This document shows, piece by piece, positions 26,880-35,330 of a stretch of DNA of 64,000 nt. Source of the stretch: Mycobacterium sp. 1554424.7 (GTDB lineage: Bacteria; Actinomycetota; Actinomycetes; Mycobacteriales; Mycobacteriaceae). The notes under the pieces were generated by a model. That model had not been told where the DNA came from. It did not search any database and worked only from the letters and a program-made list of their open reading frames with translations. The stretch covers positions 243,647-307,646 of the forward strand of contig NZ_LZSE01000105.1 in NCBI RefSeq assembly GCF_001665295.1. Direction: 5' to 3'. The position numbers and the translations under genes are program-made. How positions within the stretch are numbered: position 1 is the first letter of the stretch; each line of letters begins with the position of its first letter.

Positions 26880-28718
26880 CTACCTATGGCCACCGCCGCC
26901 GAAGCCGCCCCCGCCGTGGAAGCCACCCCCACCGCCGAAGCCACCATGGCCCGGCGAACCCCCGCCGAACGAGCCACCGCCGGGCCCGCCCCGGCCGAAC
27001 GGGCCGCCGCCGGCCCCCGGACCGCCGGCAGGCACGGGAGCACCGCCGCCGGGGCCACCATCGGGCGCAGGCCCGGTTCCCGCGGGTCCGCCGCCAGCCG
27101 CGGGTCCGCCGCCAGCCGCCACCGGCGCACCGCCGCCAGAACCACCGCCGGGCGCAGGCCCGGCTCCCGCGGATCCGCCGCCAGCCGCGGGTCCGCCGCC
27201 ACCCGCCACCGGCGCACCGCCGCCAGAGCCACCGCTAACGGTTCCACCGCCCGTGGGCGCGCCTCCGCCGGACCCGCCACCATCCACCGGTCCGCCGGTG
27301 GTTCCGCCGGGGCGAGGCCCACCGCCGCCGGAAACGGTGTTCCCATTGCCGGAGATGGATGGGCCATCGCCGTGATCGGGGTGATACGGCGGCAAAGGCC
27401 GATTCGGGAAGTAAGGCTCCGGAAACCACCAATCATTGAAACCGAAACCCGGCCACCAGAGGCCGTACGGGATGGGCACGCCATATCCCGGCGGCGGTGG
27501 AGAATCCGCGGGGGCCGGAGGCGCCGGCGGCGACGCGGCCCCTGGCGGCGCCGAAGGCCCAGCAGCCGAGGCCGCAGGCCCGGAAGCCACGGGCCGGGAA
27601 GCCGCAGGCCCGGAACCCGCAGGCCCGGAAGCCGCGGGGGCCGAGGCGTTTCCCCGCTGCGGAGGCCGCGCCGCACCCGGGGGCGAGGCTGGGGCACCCT
27701 CGGCGGGGACGCTGCGGCTTTGATCGGGACTCGGGTGCGCATGCACCGAGCTGTGGATGCCGACCGCCCACGCAACCGACACCACCCCGGCGATGACGAA
27801 CGCAGCCAACCCGCTGGCGACCAGCACAAGCCGGGTGCGATGCCGCTCCCCGTCATGCGGAGCCATCCGGTCCAACGCATCATCGCTCGCCACGCTGTAT
27901 GCCAGGTCGGCGCTTCCGACCGCGGCGTTCACGGAAGTGGTAGCCAGCGTGAGGTATTCGGCCAGGGCGTAGGTGTCGATCGCACCCGTACCCGGGTCCT
28001 GCGCGTAGGCCAGCGCCGCGGTCGGCGATGCGAACAGCGGCGCGTTCGCCGACGCCAGCCCAGCGCCGCGCGCCAGCGCCGTCTCCGGCTCTTCGGGCGT
28101 GGTCACCGGCAGTGACGTCGCCGCCTCCAGCGCGGGCTTCATGCGGTCGACGTCGACGCCCGAGCCGATCACAAGCACGCCGGACGGCGCCGATTCGAAA
28201 TCCTCGATCCCACAGACCATTCCCGTGAGTTGCGCGACGCCCTCGCCGCTCGAATCCGCATCGAACCGTTGCTTGCAAACCTCGGCGACCGAGTTCCCGG
28301 AGGTCTCGACAACAGCCAAAGTCGCGGTCTCGCGCTCAACGAAGAGTACCGCAGTGCGGTCGTAACCCATTGCACTGCCTGCGGATTGGGCGAATGCCGC
28401 GGCGGCCAGGAACGGCGAGACCAGCATGACGTTCTCGAGGTCGTAGCCGGTCACAGCGTCGCGCAACGTGGCCGCTTCTACGTCGTCGGTCCAGGTCACC
28501 CCGATGGACGACAGCTCAAGGCCCGCGTCAGCCGCCCCCTCGCGGGTATCCAGAATTGCGGAGATCACCTGATCGATCACTCCGGCGGGTTCCGGGTCGG
28601 GGGTTTCGGCGAATTCAAACACTCCGGTTTCGACCACAGCGGCGCCGGCGTTTTCGCTTTCGACCAACACCATCTGGACTGAGGCCGGTGCCACCGAGAC
28701 TCCGAGCATGATGTCCAT
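26880..28718 (-). CDS. DUF7159-like actin-fold membrane protein with Pro/Gly-rich tail
   Basis: This 612-residue protein has an N-terminal ~300-residue domain with an ASKHA-like opening (MLGVSVAPASVQMVLVESEN) and a glycine loop GVLVIGSGVDVDRMKPALEA. One transmembrane helix follows near 308-330 (LVLVASGLAAFVIAGVVSVAWAVG). The extracytoplasmic tail is first Pro/Ala-rich, then has a Trp-rich patch (YGLWWPGFGFNDWWFPEPYF), and ends in Gly/Pro repeats. This layout is common in mycobacterial envelope proteins annotated DUF7159. The tail probably spans peptidoglycan. It precedes the beta-lactamase in the same direction. Confidence 0.8.
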   Translation of the reverse strand: MDIMLGVSVAPASVQMVLVESENAGAAVVETGVFEFAETPDPEPAGVIDQVISAILDTREGAADAGLELSSIGVTWTDDVEAATLRDAVTGYDLENVMLVSPFLAAAAFAQSAGSAMGYDRTAVLFVERETATLAVVETSGNSVAEVCKQRFDADSSGEGVAQLTGMVCGIEDFESAPSGVLVIGSGVDVDRMKPALEAATSLPVTTPEEPETALARGAGLASANAPLFASPTAALAYAQDPGTGAIDTYALAEYLTLATTSVNAAVGSADLAYSVASDDALDRMAPHDGERHRTRLVLVASGLAAFVIAGVVSVAWAVGIHSSVHAHPSPDQSRSVPAEGAPASPPGAARPPQRGNASAPAASGPAGSGPAASRPVASGPAASAAGPSAPPGAASPPAPPAPADSPPPPGYGVPIPYGLWWPGFGFNDWWFPEPYFPNRPLPPYHPDHGDGPSISGNGNTVSGGGGPRPGGTTGGPVDGGGSGGGAPTGGGTVSGGSGGGAPVAGGGGPAAGGGSAGAGPAPGGGSGGGAPVAAGGGPAAGGGPAGTGPAPDGGPGGGAPVPAGGPGAGGGPFGRGGPGGGSFGGGSPGHGGFGGGGGFHGGGGFGGGGHR

Positions 28719-29673
28719 GTCAACCCTCCAAAGGTACGGCTAACCAAGCACTCGCCAGTCGGCCGGTCAGCGAACGTCCCGCTAGCTTTCTGCGCAAGGC
28801 GGTCGTAGGTCGGCGAGACTTCCTGTCCCAACGAAGCCATTGGCATCGGGGTCTTTCGGTTTCGTCGACGCAACTCGACGCTACGGGCGGAGCAAACCCG
28901 ATCCATCGGCCAAAACGCGCAATTCTTGGGTGGTGGACTGTCGTAGGTTATGCGGCCGCGATATTCGTCTACGCATATATCGCTACTGCGGCGCTTCGCC
29001 TGCCTCGGCCTCCACGGGTCCGGTGGCCGCGTGCCCTCGGTCAAACTCCTGCGCGGAGGTCACGGTGGGGTGAGCTGGATAACAGTCATGGGCAGGGCGG
29101 GTGCTAGTCAGTAACCGATCGACGCTATCGATGCACGTCAATTGCCTTTGCCCCCACGGATGTACTTGGACCGCAGTAGCCGTCACCGCCGTCTACGACA
29201 ACGGATTCACAAAACATGCGCGTTTTGGCCGATGCCCAATCGTCGCAGGCTGAGCATTCTGGATCTGCAGCACAATCCGCTCGACCACCCACCTTCGCGC
29301 GAGATGGAGTACGCCTTGATACGAGAGCTTTTCTATGCCGCCGCACCGGCGTTGACGGTGCTGGGCGCCTGCACAGTGGTCCCGACCTTTATCGGCGCAG
29401 CGGCCACGCCGAAGTCCTGTGCCATCGCGGGCGCCAGCGGGCAAGCGGGCACTGGCCTGCTTTCGCCGACGTATCGGCCTTTCCTCAATTCCTACTTCGT
29501 ATCCGGGTTGCGCTCGAACCCATCGTCGGATGTCTGCGGGACCGGGCCAATTGGGCCATCGGTCCGCCTGTAAGCAATTTGCCCGTCTGGCTCGTGGCGT
29601 CGAGTCTTATGCCCCCACCACCTCCCGCACAACACCGAAATCAATGTCGCGGGCACCAGAAAGGAATCGATCG
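28719..29673. other. 955-bp region without a confident gene
   Basis: This spacer between the divergent DUF7159-like and GntR-like genes is richer in A/T than its surroundings. It contains only short overlapping frames; the best (29304-29573) is listed separately at low confidence. No tRNA, repeat or transposase remnant was recognised. Confidence 0.5.
29304..29573 (+). CDS. Possible small secreted protein (doubtful)
   Basis: An 89-residue frame begins ATGGAGTACGCC and reads MEYALIRELFYAAAPALTVL then GACTVVPTFIGAAATPKSC. It would have a hydrophobic leader, then a short Gly/Pro-rich body with two further cysteines. There is no clear ribosome site and no recognised family. It is kept because the leader looks like a signal peptide. 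Confidence 0.22.
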   Translation: MEYALIRELFYAAAPALTVLGACTVVPTFIGAAATPKSCAIAGASGQAGTGLLSPTYRPFLNSYFVSGLRSNPSSDVCGTGPIGPSVRL

Positions 29674-30318
29674 ATGACGCACAGTGGATCCGGAAAAATC
29701 AGGCAAGCCGGTTCGGATGGTTTGCGGGACCAACTGCGGAACATGATCCTTTCCGGGGAGATCGTGTCGGATACGCGCGACGCCCTTCCGGGGACTACGC
29801 GACGGACCGGGTCGAATGTGATTTCGACGCTGGAGGGGTTGCGTGACTCTGCCGCAACGGGATTGCTCAATATCGACGCCGCCGAATTGCGGGAGGTTTA
29901 CACCTTGCGTTCGATGCTTGAGCCACGTGCGATGGCCCAATTGGCCGCACAGCCCGAAGCAGACCGCACCGTCGCGTGCACGAGGGCGGCCGAGCTGCTT
30001 GACCAAATGGACAGCGAGTCGGACGTGGCAACATGGGCGGGATTGAACCGAGATTTCTACAGCCGCCTCACACATCCGCTTCGCACGAGCCGGCCTCTGC
30101 TGTGCGACCTGGTGAGATCCTTGCGCGAGCGATCAACTCCGCAGACCGTTACGGTGCTCCACGCCCAACCGGCACTGGCGGCACAAGCCCGTCGCGATTA
30201 TCGCATTCTGGTGTCCGTCATCCGCGAAGGCGATTCCTCTCTTGCCGCGCGAATCACGGTCGGGCACTTGAACAGGAGTATGAAATATGGGCTGCGGTCG
30301 CTCTGCGAAGTGAACTAG
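29674..30318 (+). CDS. Degenerate GntR/FCD-family regulator
   Basis: This 214-residue protein starts at ATG 29674 (AGAAAGGAATCG upstream). The C-terminal FCD ligand domain is intact and similar to the GntR protein at 40712: ELREVYTLRSMLEPRAMAQLA, TWAGLNRDFYSRLTHPLR, RRDYRILVSVIREGD. The N-terminal DNA-binding part aligns residue for residue with that paralog, but the recognition helix reads TGSNVISTLEGLRD instead of GTSVTPVREALRD, and about 11 residues of the wing (KGARVHTHTA) are missing. It may no longer bind DNA, or may act as a ligand-sensing or dimerisation partner. Confidence 0.75.
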   Translation: MTHSGSGKIRQAGSDGLRDQLRNMILSGEIVSDTRDALPGTTRRTGSNVISTLEGLRDSAATGLLNIDAAELREVYTLRSMLEPRAMAQLAAQPEADRTVACTRAAELLDQMDSESDVATWAGLNRDFYSRLTHPLRTSRPLLCDLVRSLRERSTPQTVTVLHAQPALAAQARRDYRILVSVIREGDSSLAARITVGHLNRSMKYGLRSLCEVN

Positions 30319-30547
30319 GCGACGGTTCGACAATCGCCATTGCGAGAGACCAAGCCTCTCCGAGTATGCGGACTACTCCGAGGCTGGATCGAGTCCCGTC
30401 CGGGACGCGTCGCACTCAAAGCCAGCTCAGTCGAGGCCTTTCGCTATCGATGGTGCCGACCGAGCCTTTGCGAAATATCTGCTGCACCTGCTTCACATCG
30501 TCTGTACTGATCGGTGAGGTGGGACGGAACGAGAAGATGGAGGAGAA

Positions 30548-31012
30548 ATGCACGAGTCACGGTTGATGCGCGGTGCGCGCCAGGCCGCGGTCATGCTCGG
30601 CGCCGTGTTCGGTGTAGCGCTGTTAAGCGCTAGTGGAGCACGTGCCGATGGCCCGGTTCAGTTGAGGAGCCGATTGGGCGATGCTTGTCTGGACGCCCCG
30701 AATCCTGGTTGGTACACGCCGATGGTGGTAAACCCTTGCAACGGTGCGGACTTCCAGCGCTGGAATCTCAACCCCGACGGGCGACTCGAGAGCGCGGCCT
30801 TTCCCGGGAGGTGCCTGGATGTGGATTTGGGCGGTTGGAAGGCGGACCTCCGGACCTGTTGGGACAGCGTAAATTGGACCATCCAGCCCGACGGCCAGAT
30901 AAGGACTGTTTTTGGCTGCCTCACCGTCCTCGGTGGCCCGGATCCCGGCACCTGGGTGAACACCCGCGGTTGCGACAGTACGCCCGGGCAGGCGTGGGAT
31001 ACCGTTCCCTGA
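30548..31012 (+). CDS. Secreted ricin-type (beta-trefoil) lectin-like protein
   Basis: This 154-residue preprotein has a signal peptide (AAVMLGAVFGVALLSASGARA-DGP). The mature domain shows beta-trefoil QxW-type elements, FQRWNLNPDGRLES and QAWDT, with paired cysteines (GDACLD/NPCNG; GRCLD/RTCWD; GCLTV/RGCDS), typical of ricin B-like carbohydrate-binding modules. GGAGGAGAA precedes the ATG; ATG 30566 is an alternative start. It is probably released or surface-bound and recognises a glycan; the ligand is unknown. Confidence 0.82.
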   Translation: MHESRLMRGARQAAVMLGAVFGVALLSASGARADGPVQLRSRLGDACLDAPNPGWYTPMVVNPCNGADFQRWNLNPDGRLESAAFPGRCLDVDLGGWKADLRTCWDSVNWTIQPDGQIRTVFGCLTVLGGPDPGTWVNTRGCDSTPGQAWDTVP

Positions 31013-31332
31013 CGAGTGCGCCGCGGCGCCCCGCGCTGCAGCTGACCGGTCCAAGGACTGGCGCAAGGCTTAAGCTCGCTATTTCCTTCCAGCTGATGCC
31101 GCGCTTGCAGCCCGGGCCACCGGTGGCCTCCATCGGCCCGGCCAACCGCGCCCCTTGCCGGCGACCTGGGCGGTGGTGCATTCACGGCTGGAGGCCTGTC
31201 AACCAACGACTATGGGAGAAATTGTCGTAGGTGGGGTCGCCCGCAACGGACAACTACGCATACCTAGTTGCGCGAGTCACGCGAGCCCAAAAACCGGCTT
31301 GCCCAGTGTCAGGAAGGCGGTCGGTGGGGCAC
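31013..31332. other. Convergent intergenic region
   Basis: These 320 bases separate the convergent lectin and EsxN-like genes. No coding frame, tRNA or clear terminator hairpin was recognised. Confidence 0.5.
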
Positions 31333-31617
31333 TCAGATCCAGCCGGACCCGACCGCTGCGTCCGCGGCGGCCATGTTGTCGCTGGCGGACTGCACGTTCT
31401 GGCCGTGACTATTGGCCTGCTGGTAGATCACCTGGTAGTTGCGGCCCAATTGAGTGATGAACTCCTGGCAGGCCACCGATCCGGCGCCGCCCCAAAAGTC
31501 CCCGGCCGCAAGCACATCAGCGACGATGGCCTGATGCTCGGCCTCCAAGGACGCCGCTTGAGCGCGGATGGTGGCGCCGTGGGTGGCCACATCCTCGAAA
31601 TGGTAACTAATCGACAT
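31333..31617 (-). CDS. esxN: EsxN-like WXG100 secreted protein (ESX-5 type)
   Basis: This 94-residue helical-hairpin protein has the WxG turn in AAGDFWGGAGSVACQEFITQ and a typical end NMAAADAAVGSGW. It is very close to the M. tuberculosis EsxN/Mtb9.9 group, whose members pair with EsxM-type proteins and leave through ESX-5. It lies 34 bp after the EsxM-like gene in a PE-PPE-EsxM-EsxN series. The symbol reflects family membership; orthology to EsxN rather than another Mtb9.9 paralog is not settled. Confidence 0.92.
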   Translation of the reverse strand: MSISYHFEDVATHGATIRAQAASLEAEHQAIVADVLAAGDFWGGAGSVACQEFITQLGRNYQVIYQQANSHGQNVQSASDNMAAADAAVGSGWI

Positions 31618-31651
31618 TGTCGTCGATCCTCCGTTCTGTGTCGGGAAACAG

Positions 31652-31948
31652 CTAGCTGCTCAAGATCTGCCGGGACGCCTGTTCTTGGGATTCGTAGTGG
31701 TTCGCATCCCGAATCAGCCCGTCACGCACGGAATGCAGCATGTTCACAATGTTGGAGAACGCCTGGTTCATGTCGCCCATCGTGTCGTACGAGGTGGACT
31801 GCGCCATTCCGCTCCACCCGGCGCCGGCGATGTTGGTCGACGACGCCCACATCTTGCGCGCCTCGGCGTCCACCGTCTGAGCGTGGGCGTCGAAACGGCT
31901 CGCCATATCCCGCATCGCGTGCGGATCGGTCATAAATCGAGCAGTCAC
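31652..31948 (-). CDS. esxM: EsxM-like WXG100 secreted protein (ESX-5 type)
   Basis: This 98-residue protein contains [12 protein letters not shown] (WxG turn), [20 protein letters not shown] and the C-terminal export signal [14 protein letters not shown] (Y-x3-D/E-type). It is nearly colinear with M. tuberculosis EsxM. It should form a 1:1 antiparallel dimer with the neighbouring EsxN-like protein. The symbol marks the family (QILSS subfamily), not proven orthology. Confidence 0.92.
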   Translation of the reverse strand: MTARFMTDPHAMRDMASRFDAHAQTVDAEARKMWASSTNIAGAGWSGMAQSTSYDTMGDMNQAFSNIVNMLHSVRDGLIRDANHYESQEQASRQILSS

Positions 31949-32008
31949 TTGTAATTCCTTTCCATAAAACAGATTTCACGCGAATACTTGCTACTTCACG
32001 TGCGTTCA

Positions 32009-33151
32009 TCAGATACCCTGGCGCGGCACAACGCTGGGCCGCGCCTGGTCGAGAACAGACGAGCCGGCACCGGCGCGCGCACCCATGCCGCCACCGGGGT
32101 CGCCCGCGCCGGCAGCCGCTGCGGCTCCGCCGGACATCGGCATCATCGGCATACCCGAACCGCTGAAGCCGGCGGCACCCGAAGCGGCCGCGACGGGCCC
32201 GTCAACGCCGGCCGTCATGGCCGTTTCGGCCATCGCCGCGGGAGCTGCCGTCGCCGCCCAGGTCGGCGGCACCGACACCGACCCGACCATTCGCGCCTGA
32301 CCCAAACCGGCGGACACTGTGCCGCCCGCCGGCGCGACCGCACCACCGGTCGGCGATTCCGCAGGAACCCCGGCGGTGAGCGCCGCGGGAGCCGCCGCGG
32401 CCGCGGGGACGGCAGCGGGGGCCATCTGTGCCAGCGACATCAACGGCGAAATCAACATGCTGGCTGCCGACATCGCGATCTCGGCCCCAGTCGATAGCAA
32501 CATCATCGGAACCGAGGACAACAACGACGAAGGCAAACCATGCGTGCCGCCGCCGGTAGCGCCGCTGCTAACGGGCGACGGTATCTGTGGGCCAGGCCCC
32601 CACGGCCGCAACCCCTTCGGCAAATCCCGTGACGGAGCGCCAAACGGTTTCATCGCCGAGGCCACGGATGCCACCCCTGCGTGGTAGCCCATCATGGCGG
32701 TCACATCCTGAGCCCACATTTCGCCATAGGCCGCCTCCGTAGCCGCGATGGCCGCGGCGTTTTGACCCAACACGTTGGTCGCTACCAACAGGGCGAGCAG
32801 CTGCCGATTCCCGGCCACCTCCAGCGGGTGCACCGTGGCCGACCGCGCAGCCTCATACACTCCGGCCGCCGTGCGGGCGTGGATCGCCGACTGCTCCGCG
32901 TGAGCGGCCGTTGCCCTTAGATGGTGCACATACGGCATCGCGCTAGCCGCCATCATCGCGGCCGCGGGACCGGACCACGAGCGGGTCGCCAACGTCGTAA
33001 ACACCACGGACTCAAACGATGCCGACGCCGACGCCAACTCCGCACCCAACTCGTCCCAGGCGGTCGCGGCGAGCAACAGCGAACCCGCCCCAGTCCCAGC
33101 GAACATCCGGGCCGAATTGACCTCGGGCGGCAACAATGCAAAACCGACCAT
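32009..33151 (-). CDS. PPE-SVP family protein
   Basis: This 380-residue protein uses ATG 33151 (GTGAGGGATCTG upstream; four extra codons before it are ignored). The PPE domain spans residues 1 to ~175 (MVGFALLPPEVNSARMFAG; RSWSGPAAAMM; YGEMWAQDVTAMMGYHAG). The SVP motif MVGSVSVPPTW lies near residue 285, followed by a Met/Ala/Gly-rich C-terminus. It stands immediately upstream of EsxM/EsxN-like genes, as in ESX-5 PE/PPE/esx cassettes, and probably pairs with the PE protein at 33760. Confidence 0.93.
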   Translation of the reverse strand: MVGFALLPPEVNSARMFAGTGAGSLLLAATAWDELGAELASASASFESVVFTTLATRSWSGPAAAMMAASAMPYVHHLRATAAHAEQSAIHARTAAGVYEAARSATVHPLEVAGNRQLLALLVATNVLGQNAAAIAATEAAYGEMWAQDVTAMMGYHAGVASVASAMKPFGAPSRDLPKGLRPWGPGPQIPSPVSSGATGGGTHGLPSSLLSSVPMMLLSTGAEIAMSAASMLISPLMSLAQMAPAAVPAAAAAPAALTAGVPAESPTGGAVAPAGGTVSAGLGQARMVGSVSVPPTWAATAAPAAMAETAMTAGVDGPVAAASGAAGFSGSGMPMMPMSGGAAAAAGAGDPGGGMGARAGAGSSVLDQARPSVVPRQGI

Positions 33152-33759
33152 CAGATCCCTCACTTACTCAGCCGCGCAAGCGACTCCAACAGAAACCAGG
33201 CGATGCACCTGCTCGCCAACTCCAGGCGGCCTTCGCCGCGGAGCTCAAAAGGCGGGCCTCGTCGCCCACCATGCGTCCGTACCATCGTATATGAATTCGC
33301 GTATTTGATACGATCTCGAGAGGATTCACAGCGAGCTGCCAGTCTGAAAGTTGGGCTCCGAGGCCCTCGGTACGAGAGTTGGCTACATGCGGCACAACCT
33401 ATTTGGACCGTCGCCAGCATCGCCTCGAGCGACTCGCTGCGATTCAGCGGTCGACTGCTCTCGATCTTCGATAACCCAGATGACTTGGGGCTAGACCGAA
33501 GCTGTGCGGGGCCGAGGTCCGAGAGCCGACCTTTGGGCGGCAATTCCGGGGATGGTGGAGTTGCCACCAACGGTCTGGTGCGCGCCGCGTCGCTGGGGGC
33601 GGAAATTCATTGGTATCAATATGATTCCGATCGTGCCCAACGATGCGGACTACTCGCGGACCAGCCGGGGAGCGTGGGAACCGCAGGGACCGCAGCAGAT
33701 TCAGACGTGCTTACGCACTCCGAGTGATGCCGCGGCCCCCGCGGATACCAGTGCCGACC
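33152..33759. other. Spacer between PE and PPE genes
   Basis: This 608-bp stretch lacks a convincing gene, although PE and PPE genes in such cassettes are usually adjacent. It contains an ATCGTATAT inverted pair (33284-33314) shared with the catabolic cluster. Both strands have open frames of 100+ codons without recognisable domains. It may hold decayed sequence. Confidence 0.5.
33284..33314. promoter_or_regulatory. ATCGTATAT-type inverted repeat
   Basis: ATCGTATAT at 33284-33292 and its imperfect reverse complement TGATACGAT at 33306-33314 form an inverted pair about 133 bp upstream of the PPE start. The 9-mer is the same as in the promoters at 35282, 41450 and 45344, so I infer the same GntR-type regulator. 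Confidence 0.4.
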
Positions 33760-34980
33760 CTAGGGGTGCGCTATCGGGGGGAGGGAGTCCAGCGCGCCAG
33801 GGTCGAGCGGCCGCACGAGCCGGGGCGGCTCGGGCGGTGCTTCGGGGGGAGCGATGAGGGACGGCACCCCCCTCGGTGCGGCGGGTGCGATGGCGTTGGC
33901 GATTTGCTGGGCTTCGTATCGCAGCCCACCTAATAGCCCACCCAGCGGCGTACCGGTCGTGGGGATTTCCATGGGCATGCCGTCGGTGCCCAACCAGACG
34001 GTTCCCGCCCCTGTCAAAATTCCCCCTGCGGTGTAGTGCATATAAAACGGAACCCCGTGGAATGTTTCCGGCGCGTCTACCTCATACGTCCCGAAGAGAA
34101 AGTCGTATAGAGCGAGCTCGGGCATTATGCTCAATCCCCCCAACGCTAAGAGTTCGTGCCCCGACTCTGCCAGGTAGACGAGGCCGTTAAGCTGCAACGT
34201 GACATTTGCCAAGGTCTCAATCGGCGCATTAAACGCATCCACCAGGAGCGCGAATATTGGCGGAAGGTGAAGATTGCCATCCACGAGGCTGTACGTGGTG
34301 TCGAAAATTTCCTTCCAAACCGCGTGGACGTTGTGCCCCAGGTCCTGCGCGATGGTTTTGACGGCGTCCCAGATTTTGGCCGGGTTGAGGGTGACCAGCG
34401 CGCCGATGAGCCGCTTGAAGTAGCCGACTTGGTTCTGCAGGATCTGGTGCAGGATCGGGAACCGCGCCTGGTTGAGCATTGAGCCCAGGTGGTGCGGCAG
34501 GCCGCCTTTGAGGCTGGCCAGCCCCGCGGTCGGCCTGATCAGCGTATTGCCGGGGATGAGCCCGGTGGAACCCTGGCCCCCGACGGGACCGTGGGCGGCA
34601 CCGACCAGCCCTTGAGCGGTGTGCGCGAGACCCCCATGACCGATGAATCCCTTGGCGCCCCCGGCCAGCGAATGCTCGAGCTTCTGCAGGGGTGAGGAGT
34701 TCACCACTTCGGTGAGGGCGTAGCGCGCCCCCGCGGCGGCGAATGAACCTGCGAATTCCTGGTGGTAGGCGACGGCTTGGGCGCTGGCCGCCTGATAGGA
34801 CTGAGCATGCGCGATGAACATCGTCGCCAATTCGGCCGACACCTCGTCGGCGGCGGGCGGGACCACCGCCGTGATCGTGGCCGCGGCCGCGGCGTTGGCC
34901 CCCTCGATCGCCGAACCAATACGCGATAGGTCCCCGGCCGCGGTCAGCACAAACTCCGGGGCGACGTTGATAATCGACAT
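33760..34980 (-). CDS. PE protein with unique C-terminal domain
   Basis: This 406-residue protein starts at ATG 34980 (AAGGAGATAGGC directly upstream). The PE domain is canonical (MSIINVAPEFVLTAAGDLSRIG; ADEVSAELATMFIAHAQSY). After an RPTAGLASL linker comes a ~230-residue domain that is neither PGRS nor an alpha/beta hydrolase: helices around ILHQILQNQVGYFKRLIGAL, AVWKEIFDTTYSL, an ETLANVTLQLNGLVYL stretch, and a Pro-rich end. It opens a PE-PPE-EsxM-EsxN series and is presumably exported with the PPE partner. The C-terminal domain is unassigned. Confidence 0.88.
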   Translation of the reverse strand: MSIINVAPEFVLTAAGDLSRIGSAIEGANAAAAATITAVVPPAADEVSAELATMFIAHAQSYQAASAQAVAYHQEFAGSFAAAGARYALTEVVNSSPLQKLEHSLAGGAKGFIGHGGLAHTAQGLVGAAHGPVGGQGSTGLIPGNTLIRPTAGLASLKGGLPHHLGSMLNQARFPILHQILQNQVGYFKRLIGALVTLNPAKIWDAVKTIAQDLGHNVHAVWKEIFDTTYSLVDGNLHLPPIFALLVDAFNAPIETLANVTLQLNGLVYLAESGHELLALGGLSIMPELALYDFLFGTYEVDAPETFHGVPFYMHYTAGGILTGAGTVWLGTDGMPMEIPTTGTPLGGLLGGLRYEAQQIANAIAPAAPRGVPSLIAPPEAPPEPPRLVRPLDPGALDSLPPIAHP

Positions 34981-35281
34981 GCCTATCTCCTTGATGTAAA
35001 GGCAACTGCGCATCAGTCGCCGCCAACAAATTGGGTATCAGCGCCGTTATCACCTGCCATCGCCGTCGACGATGCCGCCAACCCATATCGACAAATCAAT
35101 TCCGGCGCCAACATTGCGAAGCCACCCGCCGCAACTCCGCTGCCTCACACCCACCCTCGTCCGTCTCGTGGCATGGCCGATCGTCCCCGTCGACGGATAC
35201 CGGTGCCGCGCCGCATATGTATCCCTGGAGTATATATGACTGATGCGAGTGTATACAACTGCTACTGTTTGCCCGACGCCG

Positions 35282-35313
35282 GCAGATCGTATATGATAAT
35301 GCAGATCGTATAT
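35282..35313 (+). promoter_or_regulatory. Direct repeat GCAGATCGTATAT before the FAH operon
   Basis: The 13-mer GCAGATCGTATAT occurs at 35282-35294 and 35301-35313, 19 bp apart, just upstream of the AAGGGAGG ribosome site and GTG at 35331. A further GTGTATACAAC palindrome lies at 35250-35260. The 13-mer recurs at 45344. It is a candidate operator of the local GntR/FCD repressor. Confidence 0.6.
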
Positions 35314-35330
35314 ATAAGGGAGGTCAGGCC

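Noticed and set aside
33160-33570. 136-codon minus-strand frame in the PE/PPE spacer
   Set aside because: No ribosome site, no domain and basic low-complexity composition; left as spacer.
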